Shown here in pieces: positions 25,142-34,800 of a DNA stretch of 64,000 bases (the first letter of the stretch is position 1; each line of letters begins with the position of its first letter). The stretch lies in contig NZ_CP012673.1 of NCBI RefSeq assembly GCF_002950945.1, positions 7,578,501 to 7,642,500 of the forward strand, given 5' to 3'. This DNA is from Sorangium cellulosum. Lineage in GTDB: Bacteria; Myxococcota_A; Polyangia; Polyangiales; Polyangiaceae. A program made the translations under genes and the position numbers. Below the pieces are notes generated by a model that was given only the letters and a program-made list of their open reading frames with translations, was not told where the DNA came from and made no database searches.

Positions 25142-25324
25142 TCAGCCCAGATCGAGGATGATGACGCCTCGGTTGGGATCGTCCTCTTCCGCGTCAGGAA
25201 GACGACGAGGAGCGGGGTAGCGTTCGATCGGCAGCTCGAGGCGCGGTCGGATTTCTTCTCTTCTGGACCGATCCTTCTCTTCTTCGCGCTGCCGTATTTG
25301 CTCGATGATGAACGGAGGAAGCAT
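25142..25324 (-). CDS. Small conserved-looking 60-aa protein
   Basis: 60 aa from the ATG at 25324, with a strong GGAGGGG ribosome-binding site 7 nt upstream. The sequence begins MLPPFIIEQIRQREEE, followed by a charged helix, then RPRLELPIERYPAPR and an acidic tail DEEDDPNRGVIILDLG-like (here DAEEDDPNRGVIILDL). Short proteins of this pattern (IIEEIRRRE... PRLELP) recur in my memory of high-GC bacterial genomes, which supports it being real. Function unknown; soluble and probably a helix with a disordered tail. Divergent from the DUF4350 gene. Confidence 0.75.
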   Translation of the reverse strand: MLPPFIIEQIRQREEEKDRSRREEIRPRLELPIERYPAPRRLPDAEEDDPNRGVIILDLG

Positions 25325-25460
25325 CGACTAACCCCTCCACCTCGTAGAGTGCTCGCGGCCTGAGTGGTGGAACGAGGTCTGGGAGAAAGCACCCCGCTCT
25401 AAAAGCGAATCTAGCAATGTGGGATGGCGGGTCAAGGTTATCGCTCGGGCCGACAGTGGT

Positions 25461-27023
25461 ATGTTCGCGGCGCTCATGACGCGGAACGGCGCGTGGTATG
25501 CGCGCGTATCTTTCAGGAAACACGCGGAGGATCGGCGCAAGCCGGCGCCTTGGCGAGCGACGTCCGGCTCGTGGTCGTCCTCGTCGTCCACGCTGGCCTC
25601 GCTGCTGGCCGCGCTGAGCGCGATCGTGGCGCTGCTCGTGCCCGCCCGCGCAGCGGGCGGACCCTTCGATGTCAACGACACGACCTGGGAGGGCTGCTCG
25701 GAGTTTCTCGAGATCGCGCGGGCGGAGCTCGGCGTCGCCAGGGTCCACCCCGTCGCCGTGCTCGACTGGAGCGAGGTCAGCGCCGAGGACGGCGTCCTCG
25801 TGCTTCACCCGCTGCAGGCGCTCGACGCGGACGAAACGACGGCGTTCATGAAGGCCGGCGGACGGCTGGCCATCGTCGATGACTACGGCCGCGGCGACGA
25901 CACGCTCCGCCGCTTCCAGATCGAGCGCATCCCGACGCCGGCCCGGCCGGTCGCCACCCTGCGGAACAAGCCTTCGCTCGCCATCGCGGAGCCCGTCATC
26001 GACGTCGTCGGCGGTCACGCCATCGGCCCGCACCCGGTCGTGAGCCAGGTGCAGCGGCTCGTCACGAACCACGCCACCGGCCTGATCCACCCGAACCTCT
26101 CTCCCGTGCTGCGGATCCGCGCCCTCGGCGAGCCGGACGTGATCGTCGCCGTCGCCGGGCAGGTCGGCAAGGGCCGGCTCTTCGCGATGGGGGATCCGTC
26201 CGCGCTCATGAACATGATGCTCCGGTACCCCGGCAACCGCGCGTTCGCGTCGGGGCTGGCCCGCTACCTCGTCGACGAGGACGGGGCGCAGGGGCGCAGG
26301 GGGCGGCTCTACATCGTCGCGAACCGGTTCCAGGAGGAGAGCTCGTTCGGCGGCGAGACGTCCCTTCGCAAGGACTTCGACGCGCAGGTCAAGGCGCTCG
26401 CGAACGCCGTCGAGGACGCCCGCCGCGAGGGGCTCCCCGGCGGCGCCCTCCTCGCCCTCGCCGCGCTCGCCGGCCTCGGCCTCGCGATCTGGACGGCGCG
26501 CGCCTCCGCCAGGCCCTACCGCAGCCCGCTCCCCCGATACGCCCGTCCGACGCCGCTCGTCGCGCAAGGAGGGGCCGCCGGTCGCTTCGCGGTGCTCGCC
26601 GCGCCGTCGTCGCCGCGCGGGCTCGCCTTCCTCGAGCTGAAGAGCGCGCTCGTCGAGGCGCTGGCCGTGCGGTTCGGCCTCGAGACCGATCCGGCGCCCG
26701 AAGCGGTCACGCGGCTCGTGGCGCGAGAGGGAGCTCTTGACGAGCGAGCTCTCTCGGCCTTCAAGGAAGTCCTGGCCACCATGTACCGCGTCGAAGCGTC
26801 CGTCGTCGCCGGCAAGCCGGCGAACGTGTCCAGGCCCGCGCTCGTCCACGCAGCCGACGTCGTGCGGAAGGTCCTCGCCGCCTGCGGCGCCGACGGACGG
26901 CAGCCCCCGCGGGGAGCTCACCCGGGCGCGGAGGTCGAACGTTCGGCGGCGCGCCCCGAAGCGCCGCCTCCGCAGGCGGGCACGAAACCCGCAACTCCAC
27001 CCTCTGACAAAGGCGCTCGATGA
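25461..27023 (+). CDS. DUF4350 domain membrane protein
   Basis: 520 aa if started at the ATG at 25461; an ATG at 25476 and a GTG at 25419 are alternatives and none has a clear ribosome-binding site. An N-terminal membrane helix (LASLLAALSAIVALLVP) is followed by the DUF4350 domain (about 75-200: FLEIARAELGVARVHPVAVLDW, AFMKAGGRLAIVDDYGRGD). A second domain has VAVAGQVGKGRLFAMGDPSALMN, and a second membrane helix (about 326-347, ALLALAALAGLGLAIW) leads to a cytoplasmic helical C-terminus. DUF4350 genes are typically linked to moxR and DUF58 genes, as here. The exact role is unknown. Confidence 0.82.
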   Translation: MFAALMTRNGAWYARVSFRKHAEDRRKPAPWRATSGSWSSSSSTLASLLAALSAIVALLVPARAAGGPFDVNDTTWEGCSEFLEIARAELGVARVHPVAVLDWSEVSAEDGVLVLHPLQALDADETTAFMKAGGRLAIVDDYGRGDDTLRRFQIERIPTPARPVATLRNKPSLAIAEPVIDVVGGHAIGPHPVVSQVQRLVTNHATGLIHPNLSPVLRIRALGEPDVIVAVAGQVGKGRLFAMGDPSALMNMMLRYPGNRAFASGLARYLVDEDGAQGRRGRLYIVANRFQEESSFGGETSLRKDFDAQVKALANAVEDARREGLPGGALLALAALAGLGLAIWTARASARPYRSPLPRYARPTPLVAQGGAAGRFAVLAAPSSPRGLAFLELKSALVEALAVRFGLETDPAPEAVTRLVAREGALDERALSAFKEVLATMYRVEASVVAGKPANVSRPALVHAADVVRKVLAACGADGRQPPRGAHPGAEVERSAARPEAPPPQAGTKPATPPSDKGAR

Positions 27024-27997
27024 ACCAGGTTCAGGCCGTCGCCGTCGACGAAATCTCCGCGGCCAAGGAGCGGATCGAGGCGGTCCGGCGAGAGATCACG
27101 CGCGTTTACATCGGATCGCCGCGCGCGCTCGACATGATGCTCACCGCCCTGCTCGCGCAGGGACACGTGCTGCTGGAGGGCGTCCCGGGCGTCGCGAAGA
27201 CGACCCTGGTCAAGGCGTTCGCGGCCGCCCTCGGCGCGTCCGTCCGCCGGATCCAGTTCACGCCCGACCTCCTGCCCGCCGACATCACGGGCACCTACGT
27301 CCTGTCGCCCAAGGAAGGGACCTTCGCGCTGCGCCCCGGGCCGATCTTCGCGAACCTCGTGCTCGCGGACGAGATCAACCGCGCCCCGGCGAAGACACAG
27401 TCGGCGCTCCTCGAGGCGATGCAGGAGCGGCAGGTGACGATCGAGGGCGACCGCTTCGAGCTGCCGTCGCCCTTCATGGTGCTCGCGACCCAGAACCCGA
27501 TCGACCTCGAGGGCACCTACCCGCTGCCGGAGGCGCAGATCGACAGGTTCCTCATCCGCGTGAGCCTCGGATACCCGCAGCACAAGGACGAGGTGGCGAT
27601 GCTCCGCGCGCACAACGTCGAGGCGCCGCGGGCGCGCGCGACGCTCTCCGTCCAGGACCTCCTCATGCTGCAGGGCGTCGCGCGGCGGATCCACGTCGAG
27701 GACGACCTGTACGAGTACGCGGTGAACCTCACGGCCTTCACCCGGACGCACGCCCGCGTGCTGCTCGGCGCGTCGCCGCGGGCGACGCTCGCGCTGATCC
27801 AGGCGGCGAAGGCGGCGGCCGTGATCGGCGGGCGCCCGTTCGTCACGCCGGACGACGTGCGCGGCATGGCGCCCGCGACGCTCGCGCATCGCCTCGTGCT
27901 CGTGCCCGACGCCGACGTGGACCCGAAGGCGCGCGACGCGATCATCGACGAGGCGGTCCAGCGCGTCGGCTACCGGCGCGCGGCGCGGCCGGCGTAG
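27020..27997 (+). CDS. MoxR-family AAA+ ATPase
   Basis: 325 aa from the ATG at 27020, overlapping the upstream stop (ATGA). It has a Walker A (GVPGVAKTT, 54-62), a Walker B with D117-E118 (LVLADEINRAPAKTQSALLEAM), sensor 1 in ATQNPID, and an arginine-finger region FLIRVSLGYP. The AAA lid domain follows. MoxR ATPases act as chaperone-like factors for complex assembly, often with DUF58 and VWA proteins. Here they are encoded in that order: DUF4350, MoxR, DUF58. Confidence 0.95.
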   Translation: MNQVQAVAVDEISAAKERIEAVRREITRVYIGSPRALDMMLTALLAQGHVLLEGVPGVAKTTLVKAFAAALGASVRRIQFTPDLLPADITGTYVLSPKEGTFALRPGPIFANLVLADEINRAPAKTQSALLEAMQERQVTIEGDRFELPSPFMVLATQNPIDLEGTYPLPEAQIDRFLIRVSLGYPQHKDEVAMLRAHNVEAPRARATLSVQDLLMLQGVARRIHVEDDLYEYAVNLTAFTRTHARVLLGASPRATLALIQAAKAAAVIGGRPFVTPDDVRGMAPATLAHRLVLVPDADVDPKARDAIIDEAVQRVGYRRAARPA

Positions 27998-28004
27998 ATC
28001 TCCC

Positions 28005-29681
28005 ATGCAGCTCTACCCCACCCGCACCGCCGCCCACCTCGCCATCGCCGGCGTCGCGGTCATGGGAGCCGGCCTCATCGCGCGCGAGCCCGCGATCGTC
28101 GGGTGGGGCGGGGCGATCCTGGTCGCGATCGCGCTCGCCCGCGGCGTGACGCTGGTGTCGGTGGCGCGCATCCGCGCGGCCGGCTTCGAGATGCTCTGGG
28201 GCGGCTCGCGGCGGACCCTCCGGTCGGCGCGGGGAGGCACCGTGGAGATCGAGGCCGAGGTGCGCAACCGCGACACGCTCGCGGCGCGGTACGTCAAGCT
28301 GCGCGCGATCGCGTCGTCGCAGCTCGACGTGCGCATCGAGCCGAACCGCGGAGAGGTCTCCGCCTCGGGGCGGCTCAAGGTGAAGGTCATCGTGCAGACC
28401 CCGCGCGTCGGCCAGCACGGGCTGCACGGGCTCGCGCTCGAGGTGCACGGCGCCCCGGGCCTGTTCGAGGTGCCGCTGACCTTCGCGAACCCGTACGGGA
28501 TCGAGGTGCTCCCGCGCCCCTTCATGGCGTACCTGACGCAGCCGCGCGGGGGCCGCAGCCACATCCTCGCGGCCTCCGGCCGCCCCGGTCGCGTGCGCGG
28601 CGAGGGCGACGACCTGCGCGAGCTGCGCGAGCACCAGCCGGGGGACCCGTTCCGGAAGATCGCGTGGAAGGCGAGCGCGCGCCGGGGCACGCTGCTCGTG
28701 CGCGAGTTCGAGCGCGAGGAGCGGGACGTGGTGTGGATCCTCGTCGATGCGGCCGTGGAGCTCTGGGCAGGCCCGCTCGGCCGCGCCCCGCTCGACCTCA
28801 TGATCGACGAGGCCTCGGCCATCGCCACCCGGCACCTCGGGCGCGGCGACCGCGTCGGCCTCATGATCCTGGCCCCCGGCCCGCGCGCGACGATCGCGCC
28901 CGACCACGGCCCAGGGCACGGACAGAAGATCGCGCACGCGCTCACCGTCGGGTGCGGCACGTACGACGTCGACCGGAGCGAGCTCGACGAGGCGGACGTC
29001 GCGTCGCGGGTCCTCGAGCACCTCCGGCCGCTCGACGCGCGCGGCCTCGCCGACGTGCGCCGTGGCGACCTCGACCGGCTGGCCGCCCGCGCCGAGTCGA
29101 TGCGCGCGCGGGCACCGTTCTCCGCCCCCGCACCGCTCGGGCGGTCGCAGCGCGAGCGCACGCTGCGCCGCTACCTCGCGAGCTACGGCATCGAATCGCC
29201 CGCGCGGACCGAGCCGGAGCGGCGCGATCCCGCCGTGATCGTCGCCGAGGCGCTCACGCACGTCGCGCGCGCCAAGCCGCGCGCGAGCATGGTCTACGTC
29301 CTCGGCCCACCGCCGGCGGACGGACAGCCGGGCCAGCTCTCCGATGCCGTGCGGCGGCTCTCTCGCAAGGCGGTCAGGGTGATGTGGACGCTCCCCGATT
29401 TCGAGCCGGGGCTCGGCCCTCCCTGGGAAGCTCCACGACCGCAGGAGCAGGAGAACGACGGGGACGACACGCAGCGGTCCGTGCCATCCGACAAGGCGTT
29501 CCACGAGCTCGCGCCGATCGCGGCCGAGGCCGTGCTCCTCCGCGCGCGGGCGGCGCAGACCCGGCGCGAAGCGGTGCTCCGCAAGATGGGCGTGCGGGTG
29601 CTCCGGCTTCGTGCGGCAACCCAGGCCGCGCAACGCGCGGCAGTCGCGTCCTCCGACGCGGCGCATCCTCCGCAGGGTTGA
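28005..29681 (+). CDS. DUF58 domain protein
   Basis: 558 aa from the ATG at 28005. Two N-terminal membrane segments (LAIAGVAVMGAGLIA, IVGWGGAILVAIALARG) precede a beta-rich domain. The DUF58 core is recognised by GEGDDLRELREHQPGDPFRKI followed by AWKASARRGTLLVREFERE. A VWA-like stretch follows (VVWILVDAAVELW, GDRVGLMILA). The C-terminal 200 residues are helical, charged and less typical. Usual MoxR partner; it starts 8 bp after moxR. Possibly part of a membrane complex with the DUF4350 protein (inference). Confidence 0.9.
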   Translation: MQLYPTRTAAHLAIAGVAVMGAGLIAREPAIVGWGGAILVAIALARGVTLVSVARIRAAGFEMLWGGSRRTLRSARGGTVEIEAEVRNRDTLAARYVKLRAIASSQLDVRIEPNRGEVSASGRLKVKVIVQTPRVGQHGLHGLALEVHGAPGLFEVPLTFANPYGIEVLPRPFMAYLTQPRGGRSHILAASGRPGRVRGEGDDLRELREHQPGDPFRKIAWKASARRGTLLVREFEREERDVVWILVDAAVELWAGPLGRAPLDLMIDEASAIATRHLGRGDRVGLMILAPGPRATIAPDHGPGHGQKIAHALTVGCGTYDVDRSELDEADVASRVLEHLRPLDARGLADVRRGDLDRLAARAESMRARAPFSAPAPLGRSQRERTLRRYLASYGIESPARTEPERRDPAVIVAEALTHVARAKPRASMVYVLGPPPADGQPGQLSDAVRRLSRKAVRVMWTLPDFEPGLGPPWEAPRPQEQENDGDDTQRSVPSDKAFHELAPIAAEAVLLRARAAQTRREAVLRKMGVRVLRLRAATQAAQRAAVASSDAAHPPQG

Positions 29682-29690
29682 GGACGAGCG

Positions 29691-30521
29691 ATGTCCATTG
29701 CCGAGCTCTTGAGGGCGCGCGGGCTGTCTCCGAAGAAAGGGTTCGGGCAGAACTTCCTCGTCGACGTCGAGGCGGCGCGCCGCATCGCCGAGGCCGCGAC
29801 GACGCCCGCGGGCGGCGCGGTGCTCGAGATCGGGGCTGGCCTCGGCGCGCTCACGCGGCCTCTCCTGGAGCGCGCCGCGCGGGTCGTCGCGATCGAGCGG
29901 GATCGCGATCTCGTCCCGATCCTCCGTGAGCAGCTGGCCACGCCGATCGACGACGGCCGGCTGACGCTGCTCGAGGCGGACGCCGCGCAGGTCGACTGGG
30001 TCGGCTCGCTCGCCGGTCTGGAGCGCCCGCACGCGGTGGCCGGCAACCTCCCGTACCAGCTCACGGGGAGGCTCCTCGAGCAGGCGACGGTGATCGCCGA
30101 TCAGATCGACCGCGCGGTGTTCATGGTGCAGCTGGAGGTCGCCGAGCGCATCACCGCCGCCCCGGGCAGCGGCGACTACGGCGCGCTCTCGGTCTTCGTG
30201 CAGGCCGCGTTCGACGTGCGCCGCCTCCTGATCGCGCGCGCCGGCGCGTTCTACCCGAGGCCGGAGGTGGACTCCGCCGTCGTCGTCCTGACGCCGTCGC
30301 GCCCGCGGCGCGCCGAGGAGACGGACGCCTTCCGCGCCGCCGTGCGCGCCGCCTTTTCAGCCCGCCGCAAGACGCTCCGGAACGCCTGGAAGAACCTGTA
30401 CGGCTGGTCGCCCGAGGAGCTCGATCGGCACGCGAAGGACGCCGGCATCTCGCTCGACGCGCGCGGCGAGACGCTCAGCGTCGAGGCGTTCGCGCGCATC
30501 GCCCGCTTGAAAGGCCGCTGA
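29691..30521 (+). CDS. rsmA: 16S rRNA dimethyladenosine transferase RsmA (KsgA)
   Basis: 276 aa from the ATG at 29691. It has the KsgA opening ARGLSPKKGFGQNFLVD, the SAM motif VLEIGAGLGALTRPL, acidic IERDRDL, the catalytic NLPYQLTG motif and the C-terminal helical domain (FSARRKTLRNAWKNL). It dimethylates A1518 and A1519 of 16S rRNA late in 30S assembly. It is 9 bp downstream of the DUF58 gene and may be in the same transcript. Confidence 0.95.
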   Translation: MSIAELLRARGLSPKKGFGQNFLVDVEAARRIAEAATTPAGGAVLEIGAGLGALTRPLLERAARVVAIERDRDLVPILREQLATPIDDGRLTLLEADAAQVDWVGSLAGLERPHAVAGNLPYQLTGRLLEQATVIADQIDRAVFMVQLEVAERITAAPGSGDYGALSVFVQAAFDVRRLLIARAGAFYPRPEVDSAVVVLTPSRPRRAEETDAFRAAVRAAFSARRKTLRNAWKNLYGWSPEELDRHAKDAGISLDARGETLSVEAFARIARLKGR

Positions 30522-30647
30522 GCTCCCCTACACGGAGGCGACCTCCGACGCGGGTCGGTAACGCCGCGAACCCCTAGTCGGACGCGCAGGTCCGTGCTAG
30601 TGGGCCGCGCGACTCGTCAAAGCTCGTACGAGGAGGGCTCCCGCTCC

Positions 30648-32072
30648 ATGGTTGTTGGAAAGATTACCCAGGTCATCGGCCCGGTCGTCGACGTCGATTT
30701 CCCGTCGGGCCAGCTGCCCAAGATTCTGAATGCGCTCCGGGTGAGCAACCCGAGCATCTCGGCTGAGCCCGACAACCTGGTGCTCGAGGTCGCTCAGCAC
30801 CTGGGCGAGTCGACCGTGCGCACCATCGCGATGGACTCCACCGACGGCCTCGTGCGCGGGCTGGAGGTGCGCGACACCGGCAAGCCCATCATGGTGCCGG
30901 TCGGCAACGAGTGCCTCGGCCGGATCATGAACGTCGTCGGCGCGCCGGTCGACGAGGGCGGCCCCCTGAACGCGAAGAAGATGGCGCCGATCCACAGGGA
31001 TCCGCCCCCGTTCATCGAGCAGTCCACCAAGATCGAGGTCTTCGAGACGGGGATCAAGGTCATCGACCTGATCGCGCCCTACCGCAAGGGCGGCAAGATC
31101 GGCCTCTTCGGGGGCGCCGGCGTCGGCAAGACGGTGCTCATCCTGGAGCTCATCAACAACGTGGCGAAGGCGCACGGCGGCGTGTCGGTCTTCGCCGGCG
31201 TCGGCGAGCGGACCCGTGAGGGCAACGACCTCTTCCTGGAGATGAGCGAGTCGAAGCTCGCCGACGGCAGCCCCGTCATCTCCAAGGCCGCGCTGATCTA
31301 CGGCCAGATGAACGAGCCCCCGGGGGCTCGCGCCCGCGTCGCCCTCTCGGCGCTCGCCGTCGCCGAGCACTTCCGCGACGAGGAGGGCCAGGACGTGCTC
31401 CTGTTCGTGGACAACATCTTCCGCTTCACCCAGGCGGGCTCCGAGGTGAGCGCGCTGCTCGGACGCATCCCGAGCGCCGTCGGTTACCAGCCGACCCTCT
31501 CGACGGAGATGGGCGCCTTCCAGGAGCGGATCACCTCGACGACGAAGGGCTCCGTCACCAGCGTTCAGGCGATCTTCGTGCCCGCCGACGACCTCACCGA
31601 CCCCGCGCCGGCCACGGCCTTCGCCCACCTCGACGCGACGACGGTGCTCTCGCGCGCGATCTCCGAGCTCGGCATCTACCCGGCCGTCGATCCGCTCGAC
31701 TCGAACTCGACGATGCTCGATCCCCAGATCGTCGGCGAGAAGCACTACTCGGTCGCGCGGCGCGTGCAGCAGACGCTGCAGCGCTACAAGGACCTCCAGG
31801 ACATCATCGCCATCCTCGGCATGGACGAGCTCAGCGAGGACGACAAGCTCGTCGTGTCGCGCGCCCGCAAGATGCAGAAGTTCCTCTCACAGCCGTTCTT
31901 CGTCGCGGCCCAGTTCACCGGGATCGAGGGCAAGCTCGTCGCGCTCAAGGACACGATCGCGGGCTTCGAGGAGATCCTCGACGGCAAGCTCGATCACGTC
32001 TCCGAGCAGGACTTTTACATGGTCGGCGGCATCGACGAGGTGAAGGCCCGAGCGTCGCAGAAGGCGGCCTGA
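30648..32072 (+). CDS. atpD: ATP synthase F1 subunit beta
   Basis: 474 aa from the ATG at 30648 (MVVGKITQVIGPVVDVDFP), with an AGGAGGG site upstream; an earlier in-frame GTG is rejected. Walker A is GGAGVGKT (155-162). The beta-subunit landmarks VFAGVGERTREGNDL, the catalytic DNIFRFTQAGSEVSALLGR region and the DELSEDDKLVV segment are all present. It catalyses ATP synthesis in the F1 head. Only atpC follows; atpA, atpG and atpH are not in the window. Confidence 0.97.
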   Translation: MVVGKITQVIGPVVDVDFPSGQLPKILNALRVSNPSISAEPDNLVLEVAQHLGESTVRTIAMDSTDGLVRGLEVRDTGKPIMVPVGNECLGRIMNVVGAPVDEGGPLNAKKMAPIHRDPPPFIEQSTKIEVFETGIKVIDLIAPYRKGGKIGLFGGAGVGKTVLILELINNVAKAHGGVSVFAGVGERTREGNDLFLEMSESKLADGSPVISKAALIYGQMNEPPGARARVALSALAVAEHFRDEEGQDVLLFVDNIFRFTQAGSEVSALLGRIPSAVGYQPTLSTEMGAFQERITSTTKGSVTSVQAIFVPADDLTDPAPATAFAHLDATTVLSRAISELGIYPAVDPLDSNSTMLDPQIVGEKHYSVARRVQQTLQRYKDLQDIIAILGMDELSEDDKLVVSRARKMQKFLSQPFFVAAQFTGIEGKLVALKDTIAGFEEILDGKLDHVSEQDFYMVGGIDEVKARASQKAA

Positions 32073-32079
32073 CACAGCC

Positions 32080-32637
32080 ATGGCCGAGACAATCCTCCTC
32101 GAGATCGTGACTCCGACTGGCGTCGCGCTGCGCGAGCAGGTCACCGACGTGACCGCGCCGAGCGTCGCTGGCGAGTTCGGCGTGCTCCCGGGCCACCTCC
32201 CGCTGCTCGCCGCGCTCCGCACCGGCCTCGTCACCTACCACCAGAACGGCCAGGAACACCGCCTGGCCGTCCATCACGGCTTCGTCGAGGTCGCCCACGA
32301 CACCGCGCTGCTGCTCACCGAGCGCTTCGCGAAGAAGGAAGACGTCGATGTCGTCCGTGTGCGCCTCCGGCTCAAGGAGGTCGACGCTGAGCTCGACCAC
32401 TGGCAAGGCGACCTGACCGATCCGCGCCGCCGCGAGCTCATCGAAGAGGAGCAGTGGCTCGCCACCAAGCTCGAGCTGATCGGTGACCCGCCGCCGCCCA
32501 TGGTCCGCGAGGACACGCGGTTCCTGGTCGACCACGCCGAGGCCCCCTCCGAGGAAGAGATGGTCGCGGCCTCCCATTCCGACGAGAGCCTCACCGACCA
32601 CAAGCGCCCTGGCTCTCCGTTCCCCGACCCGAAGTGA
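32080..32637 (+). CDS. atpC: ATP synthase F1 subunit epsilon with C-terminal extension
   Basis: 185 aa from the ATG at 32080, 7 bp after atpD. The N-terminal beta-sandwich is clear (LEIVTPTGVALREQVTDVTA, GEFGVLPGHLPLLAAL, HRLAVHHGFVEV), followed by the helical hairpin (about 95-135). A usual epsilon subunit is about 130-140 aa; here about 50 more residues follow, charged and Pro-rich (PPPPMVREDTRFLV to GSPFPDPK). The extension may be disordered and could modulate epsilon inhibition (inference). Confidence 0.9.
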   Translation: MAETILLEIVTPTGVALREQVTDVTAPSVAGEFGVLPGHLPLLAALRTGLVTYHQNGQEHRLAVHHGFVEVAHDTALLLTERFAKKEDVDVVRVRLRLKEVDAELDHWQGDLTDPRRRELIEEEQWLATKLELIGDPPPPMVREDTRFLVDHAEAPSEEEMVAASHSDESLTDHKRPGSPFPDPK

Positions 32638-32833
32638 CGAACCTGCCGGCTACCGCCTTGCGCGAGCGGCCGCCTCACAGGACACTGTTCTCCACGCAGG
32701 CCGCGAGGGACTGGGGGGTCTCCCGCTTCGCGAGCTGTCCACATCGCCGAGGCGCTGGCGCGCTCGCCGCCACGCCGTTCGGGCCCACCCGTCATCCGCG
32801 GGTCCCGCGCGCACGGGGCCCCCAAGGCAGCCC

Positions 32834-34792
32834 ATGATCTCTCCGGAGACGATCGCGCTCGTGAAAGAGCGCACGGATCTCGTCGCGCTGGTCGGCGAGA
32901 GCGTGCGGCTCACGCGCCGCGGGGCCTCCTTCACCGGGCTCTGCCCCTTTCACAAGGAAAAGACGCCGAGCTTCCACGTGAACCCGAACCGCGGGTTCTA
33001 TCACTGCTTCGGCTGCAAGGAGACCGGCAGCGCCATCGACTTCGTGATGAAGCTCGAAGGCCGGACGTTCGCCGAGGCGGTGCGCGCGCTCGCCGAGCGC
33101 GCCGGCATCGAGGTGGCGGAGTCGATGACGGAGGCAGAGCGGCGCGAGGCGCAGGCCGCGCGCAGGTCGAAGGACGACCTCTACGCCGTCAACCACCTTG
33201 CCGCGACGTTCTTCGAGCACTGCCTCCGCGGGGGCCCGGGCGCCGGGCCCCACCCGCTCGCGCGCTACGCGCACGAGGAGCTCCGGCGCCGCGGGTTGCC
33301 GCTGGCGGACGACGCCGGGGCCACGGATCCCATCTCCGATGCCCTCCAGGCGTTCCGGATCGGCTACGCCCCGTTCGGCTGGGACGCGCTCGGCACCTAC
33401 CTGCGGCAACAAGGCGTCTCCCCGGTCCTCGCAGAGCGCGTCGGGCTCCTCGTGCCGCGCTCGTCGGGGAGCGGCCACTACGATCGTTTCCGGCACCGGC
33501 TCATGTTCGCGGTGACCGACGTCATGGGCCGGGTGATCGCGTTCAGCGGGCGCGCGTTGCCCGACCCCTCCCCCGCCGAGCTCTCGTCCCTCGGGCTCAC
33601 CGGTCCTGCGCCGCAGGCCGACAGCGCGCCGGCGAAGTACATCAACAGCCCCGAGTCGCCGATCTACACGAAGGGGGAGCACCTCTTCGGGCTGTACCAG
33701 GCGCGCCAGGCGATCCGGCAGCGCGGGGAGGCGATCCTCGTGGAGGGCAACTTCGATGTCGTCGCGCTCCACGCGCGCGGCATCGGCCACGCGATCGCAC
33801 CGCTCGGGACCGCGTTCACGCCCGGCCAGGCGAAGCTCATCAAGCGCTTCGCGCCCGTGGTCGTCCTGCTCTTCGACGGGGACTCGGCCGGCAAGAAGGC
33901 CACGCGCGCGGCGCGCGCCCCGTGCCGCGAGGCGGGGCTCAGCGCGCGTGTCGCCGTGTTGCCCGCCGGCAGCGATCCTGACGACCTCGCGCGCACCCAC
34001 GGCCCCGAGGCCGTCGCCCGGATCGTCAAGGGCGCGCGCGGCCTGCTCGAGCACCTCATCGACGAGGCGCTCGACGGCGACAGCTTCGGCGGCTCCTCGC
34101 TGCCCGAGCAGCTCGCCCGCGTGCGCGCCGTCGCCGCGCTCCTCGCCGACGAGGACGACCCCAGCCTCAGGATGATGGCGAAGCTCTACGCCGACCGCCT
34201 CTCGTCGAAGCTCGTGATCGGTGGCCGCTCACCCGACGATCTCCGGCAGCTCGAGCACATCGTGGAACAGTCGCTCTCCCGCCCTCGACAGAACCAGCCG
34301 GCCCACGCCCGTGAGGTGACCCCGACCGGGCAGTCGACCGAATCCTGGGAGCACGCCCGGTCCCGCGCCCAGAACCAGGAGGTCAGCCACGAGATCCTCG
34401 GGTCGATCCTCGACTTCCCCGAGCTCCTGGTCGACGACGACGTGCAGGCGGCCCTGGAGTGCCTCGAAGGCGACGTCGCCCTGGCGATTGTCGCAGCGCG
34501 TCAAAATTTCACATTTGAAATGGGACTTGCCGCCAGCGAATTTCTTGCGCAAGTCCCAGCTCCGATCCATTCATTCGCGGCTGGACGGCTGGTCTCGCCT
34601 GTCTTCGAAGCGGCCTCAGCGGCCAAGGCGATGCTCTTGGAAAACTCAGAAAAGTTGAGCAGGCAAGCCCTTGCCCGACAGAAGGCAGCTGTGATGAGCC
34701 AGCTTCAGAAGAGCACGGTCGACGCCGATGCTGAGAACGCTTTGCTCCGCGAGCTATTCCAGCGGAGAGCCGGGAGGCTCGGTCTTTCTTGA
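32834..34792 (+). CDS. dnaG: DNA primase DnaG
   Basis: 652 aa from the ATG at 32834 (MISPETIALVKERTDLVALV). The CHC2 zinc finger has C37, H40, C58 and C61 (CPFHKEKTPSF ... FYHCFGC). The TOPRIM core has the Glu of VEGNFDVVALH and the Asp of LLFDGDSAGKKA. The C-terminal helicase-binding region is about 430-652. It synthesises RNA primers for replication. The dnaG-rpoD order is the macromolecular-synthesis arrangement, but no rpsU precedes it; a 196-bp gap separates it from atpC. A GC-poorer stretch near 34500-34540 (AAAATTTCACATTTGAAATG) in the C-terminal part is unusual for the window. Confidence 0.95.
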   Translation: MISPETIALVKERTDLVALVGESVRLTRRGASFTGLCPFHKEKTPSFHVNPNRGFYHCFGCKETGSAIDFVMKLEGRTFAEAVRALAERAGIEVAESMTEAERREAQAARRSKDDLYAVNHLAATFFEHCLRGGPGAGPHPLARYAHEELRRRGLPLADDAGATDPISDALQAFRIGYAPFGWDALGTYLRQQGVSPVLAERVGLLVPRSSGSGHYDRFRHRLMFAVTDVMGRVIAFSGRALPDPSPAELSSLGLTGPAPQADSAPAKYINSPESPIYTKGEHLFGLYQARQAIRQRGEAILVEGNFDVVALHARGIGHAIAPLGTAFTPGQAKLIKRFAPVVVLLFDGDSAGKKATRAARAPCREAGLSARVAVLPAGSDPDDLARTHGPEAVARIVKGARGLLEHLIDEALDGDSFGGSSLPEQLARVRAVAALLADEDDPSLRMMAKLYADRLSSKLVIGGRSPDDLRQLEHIVEQSLSRPRQNQPAHAREVTPTGQSTESWEHARSRAQNQEVSHEILGSILDFPELLVDDDVQAALECLEGDVALAIVAARQNFTFEMGLAASEFLAQVPAPIHSFAAGRLVSPVFEAASAAKAMLLENSEKLSRQALARQKAAVMSQLQKSTVDADAENALLRELFQRRAGRLGLS

Positions 34793-34800
34793 TGCGTTCC

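Noticed and set aside
32634..32837. Short plus-strand frame between atpC and dnaG
   Set aside because: No ribosome-binding site and no resemblance to a protein family; the gap is better read as untranslated.
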